Source: Betaproteobacteria bacterium (GTDB lineage Bacteria; Pseudomonadota; Gammaproteobacteria; Burkholderiales; Ferrovaceae). Taken from it: DNA of 5,997 nt. The DNA lies in contig JAGWPH010000030.1 of assembly GCA_028870615.1 (NCBI GenBank), positions 1-5,997 of the forward strand, in the 5' to 3' direction. Below, in pieces: positions 4,569 through 5,997 of this stretch; the stretch's first letter is position 1, and every line of letters starts with the position of its first letter. Below the pieces are notes generated by a model. That model worked only from the letters and a program-made list of their open reading frames with translations, did not search any database and was not told the origin of the DNA. A program made the position numbers and the translations under genes.

Positions 4569-5997
4569 ATGGAAACTTATCAGGTACTGGCTCGCAAGTG
4601 GCGACCACGCACATTTTCCGAACTGGTTGGCCAGGAGCATGTGGTTCGGGCACTCGGCAACGCGCTTCAGACCGGAAGACTCCACCATGCCTACCTTTTC
4701 ACAGGAACTCGGGGGGTAGGGAAAACGACCATTGCCCGGATTCTGGCAAAGTGTCTCAATTGCGAAGTCGGTCTTGGGCCCACACCCTGCGGAGTCTGTG
4801 CCACCTGTTGTGACATTGACCGGGGGCGGTTTCCTGACATGCTGGAGGTCGATGCAGCTACCAATACCAAGGTGGAAGAGATGCGCGAGTTGCTGGATAA
4901 CGCGCAATACATGCCAGTATCTGGACGCTTCAAGGTTTACATCATCGATGAAGTTCATATGTTGTCCCGCTCGGCTTTCAATTCCATGCTGAAAACCCTG
5001 GAAGAGCCTCCGGAACATGTCAAGTTCATACTGGCTACAACAGATCCACAAAAAGTGCCAGTGACCGTTCTGTCCCGCTGTTTGCAGTTCAATCTGCGGC
5101 TAATGCCTCCCGACCTGATCACGGCCCATCTTACGCATATTCTCGAACAGGAACATATTTCCTGCGAACCAGCCGCATTGCCACTTATTGCCCGTGCCGC
5201 CCAGGGCAGCATGCGCGATAGCCTCAGCCTGCTGGATCAGGCGATTGCTTATGGAGGGGGGCAGGTCCGACAGGCCGAAGTCAGAGACATGTTGGGGACT
5301 ATCGAACAGGATTTTCTGCTGGAAATCCTGCGTGCGTTAAGCATTCAAGATGGCGCAGCCTTGATGCAGTTGGCACAGAATATGGTGGAACGCAGCCTAT
5401 CGTTTGAGCAGGCCCTTCAGGATTTGGCGGCCTTGTTACATGATTTGGCCTTAGTCCACGCCCTTCCGGAACAACGGGAAGCGTTTGGGATAGAAGAAGC
5501 GCTTGTGCCTTTGGTGCAAATCTGGGACGCACAGACGCTTCAATTGTTGTACCAAATCGCTGTTCAAAGCCGCAAGGATTTGCCTCTGGCTCCTGACGAT
5601 GCTGCTGGTTTTCGGATGGCGTTACTGCGCATGTTGGCATTTCAGCCTGAAAACTCCTCAGGGCAAAAAGCTCTTTCTTCTGCCTCACAACCCGCTCAGC
5701 CGGTGCCGCAAACCAAGGTTTCGAAGCCTGTGCTGGCCGTGGCTGCCCCGAAAGGACCGCCTCCTTCCCCGGGTGATTGGCTTGGCCTGGTTCGTCAGTT
5801 GTCCGGGGCCGGAATGGCATACGAGTTGGCACGCCACTCCCAATTGTTGCGCTATGCAGACGGGACCCTGCAGTTGCTTCTCGACCCGGCCCAGGGGCAC
5901 TTGATGTCATACAAGGAGAAGCTGCGCACGGCCCTGGAAGCCTTGCTTGATGCCGATATCAAGGTTTCAATCGAAGCGGGCCCCGTGACAGGGGACA
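4569..5997 (+). CDS. dnaX: DNA polymerase III tau (gamma/tau) subunit, 3' end beyond window
   Basis: Clamp-loader ATPase that loads the beta sliding clamp and bridges polymerase cores. The 476 residues present start METYQVLARKWRPRTF, the standard N-terminus. Domain I shows Walker A GTRGVGKT (46-53, Lys52), the zinc module Cys65, Cys74, Cys77 and Cys80, Walker B IIDEVHML (125-132), sensor 1 ATTD (156-159) and the SRC motif with arginine finger Arg170. Sensor 2 is GSMRDSLSLLDQ (213-224). Domain III ends near ALLRMLAFQP (351-360). A short Pro/Ala/Ser/Gln-rich linker (361-402) leads to DWLGLVRQLSG (403-413), the start of the tau-specific C-terminal domain that contacts the polymerase alpha subunit. 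The gene is open at the window edge. Only AAGG (4553-4556), 12 bases upstream, resembles a Shine-Dalgarno, so translational coupling to pagL is plausible. No frameshift or stop interrupts the frame. Confidence 0.96.
   Translation, partial: METYQVLARKWRPRTFSELVGQEHVVRALGNALQTGRLHHAYLFTGTRGVGKTTIARILAKCLNCEVGLGPTPCGVCATCCDIDRGRFPDMLEVDAATNTKVEEMRELLDNAQYMPVSGRFKVYIIDEVHMLSRSAFNSMLKTLEEPPEHVKFILATTDPQKVPVTVLSRCLQFNLRLMPPDLITAHLTHILEQEHISCEPAALPLIARAAQGSMRDSLSLLDQAIAYGGGQVRQAEVRDMLGTIEQDFLLEILRALSIQDGAALMQLAQNMVERSLSFEQALQDLAALLHDLALVHALPEQREAFGIEEALVPLVQIWDAQTLQLLYQIAVQSRKDLPLAPDDAAGFRMALLRMLAFQPENSSGQKALSSASQPAQPVPQTKVSKPVLAVAAPKGPPPSPGDWLGLVRQLSGAGMAYELARHSQLLRYADGTLQLLLDPAQGHLMSYKEKLRTALEALLDADIKVSIEAGPVTGD

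Noticed and set aside
5667..5680. Programmed -1 frameshift site in dnaX
   Set aside because: The A run is only five long and the zero-frame codons do not form X XXY YYZ.
5503..5904. 133-codon open frame in the +1 frame of dnaX
   Set aside because: It is Trp/Cys/Arg-rich out-of-frame sequence with no slippery signal leading into it.
5299..5910. 203-codon open frame on the minus strand opposite dnaX
   Set aside because: Pro/Arg-rich with no motif, and antisense to conserved DnaX domain III and the tau region.
1..5997. Mobile elements, CRISPR arrays, tRNA genes or a novel defence system
   Set aside because: No transposase or integrase motifs, no regularly spaced repeats, no tRNA cloverleaf noticed, and every large block is explained by a recognisable gene.

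Overview
The window reads as ordinary chromosome from a proteobacterium. It holds seven protein genes and one RNA gene, with no sign of phage, transposon or CRISPR. The combination of a PhaM-like granule protein, a short bacterial 4.5S SRP RNA, a PagL-type lipid A deacylase and an E. coli-like DnaX points to a Gram-negative of the Betaproteobacteria or a neighbouring group such as Acidithiobacillia. That placement is inferred from gene content; I cannot name a genus.

Layout, left to right. A PhaM-like gene (+, possibly cut at its 5' end) converges on folA (dihydrofolate reductase, -). folA diverges from ribA (GTP cyclohydrolase II, +) across about 130 bp that carries candidate promoters for both. 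ribA is followed within 14 bp by bdhA (D-3-hydroxybutyrate dehydrogenase), then 25 bp later by a single gene for a 3-oxoacid CoA-transferase whose A and B subunits are fused. A 68 bp gap with a short perfect palindrome precedes ffs (4.5S RNA). After ffs come pagL (lipid A 3-O-deacylase) and dnaX (DNA polymerase III tau subunit), which runs off the right edge.

How the genes fit together. BdhA oxidises D-3-hydroxybutyrate to acetoacetate, and the CoA-transferase activates acetoacetate to acetoacetyl-CoA using succinyl-CoA. Together they return the monomer of polyhydroxybutyrate (PHB) to central metabolism. The PhaM-like protein belongs to a family that organises PHB granules, so the left two thirds of the window has a PHB theme, interrupted by folA and ribA, which both feed on GTP-derived pathways. 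The right third groups housekeeping functions (protein targeting RNA, clamp loader) with an outer-membrane lipid A enzyme placed between them.

The most notable points are the mammalian-SCOT-like fusion of the CoA-transferase, an Asn where the PagL catalytic triad has Glu in Pseudomonas aeruginosa, a DnaX with a short linker and no obvious gamma-frameshift site, and a GTGA stop/start overlap between a five-codon reading frame and ribA. I see no convincing wholly undescribed system here.
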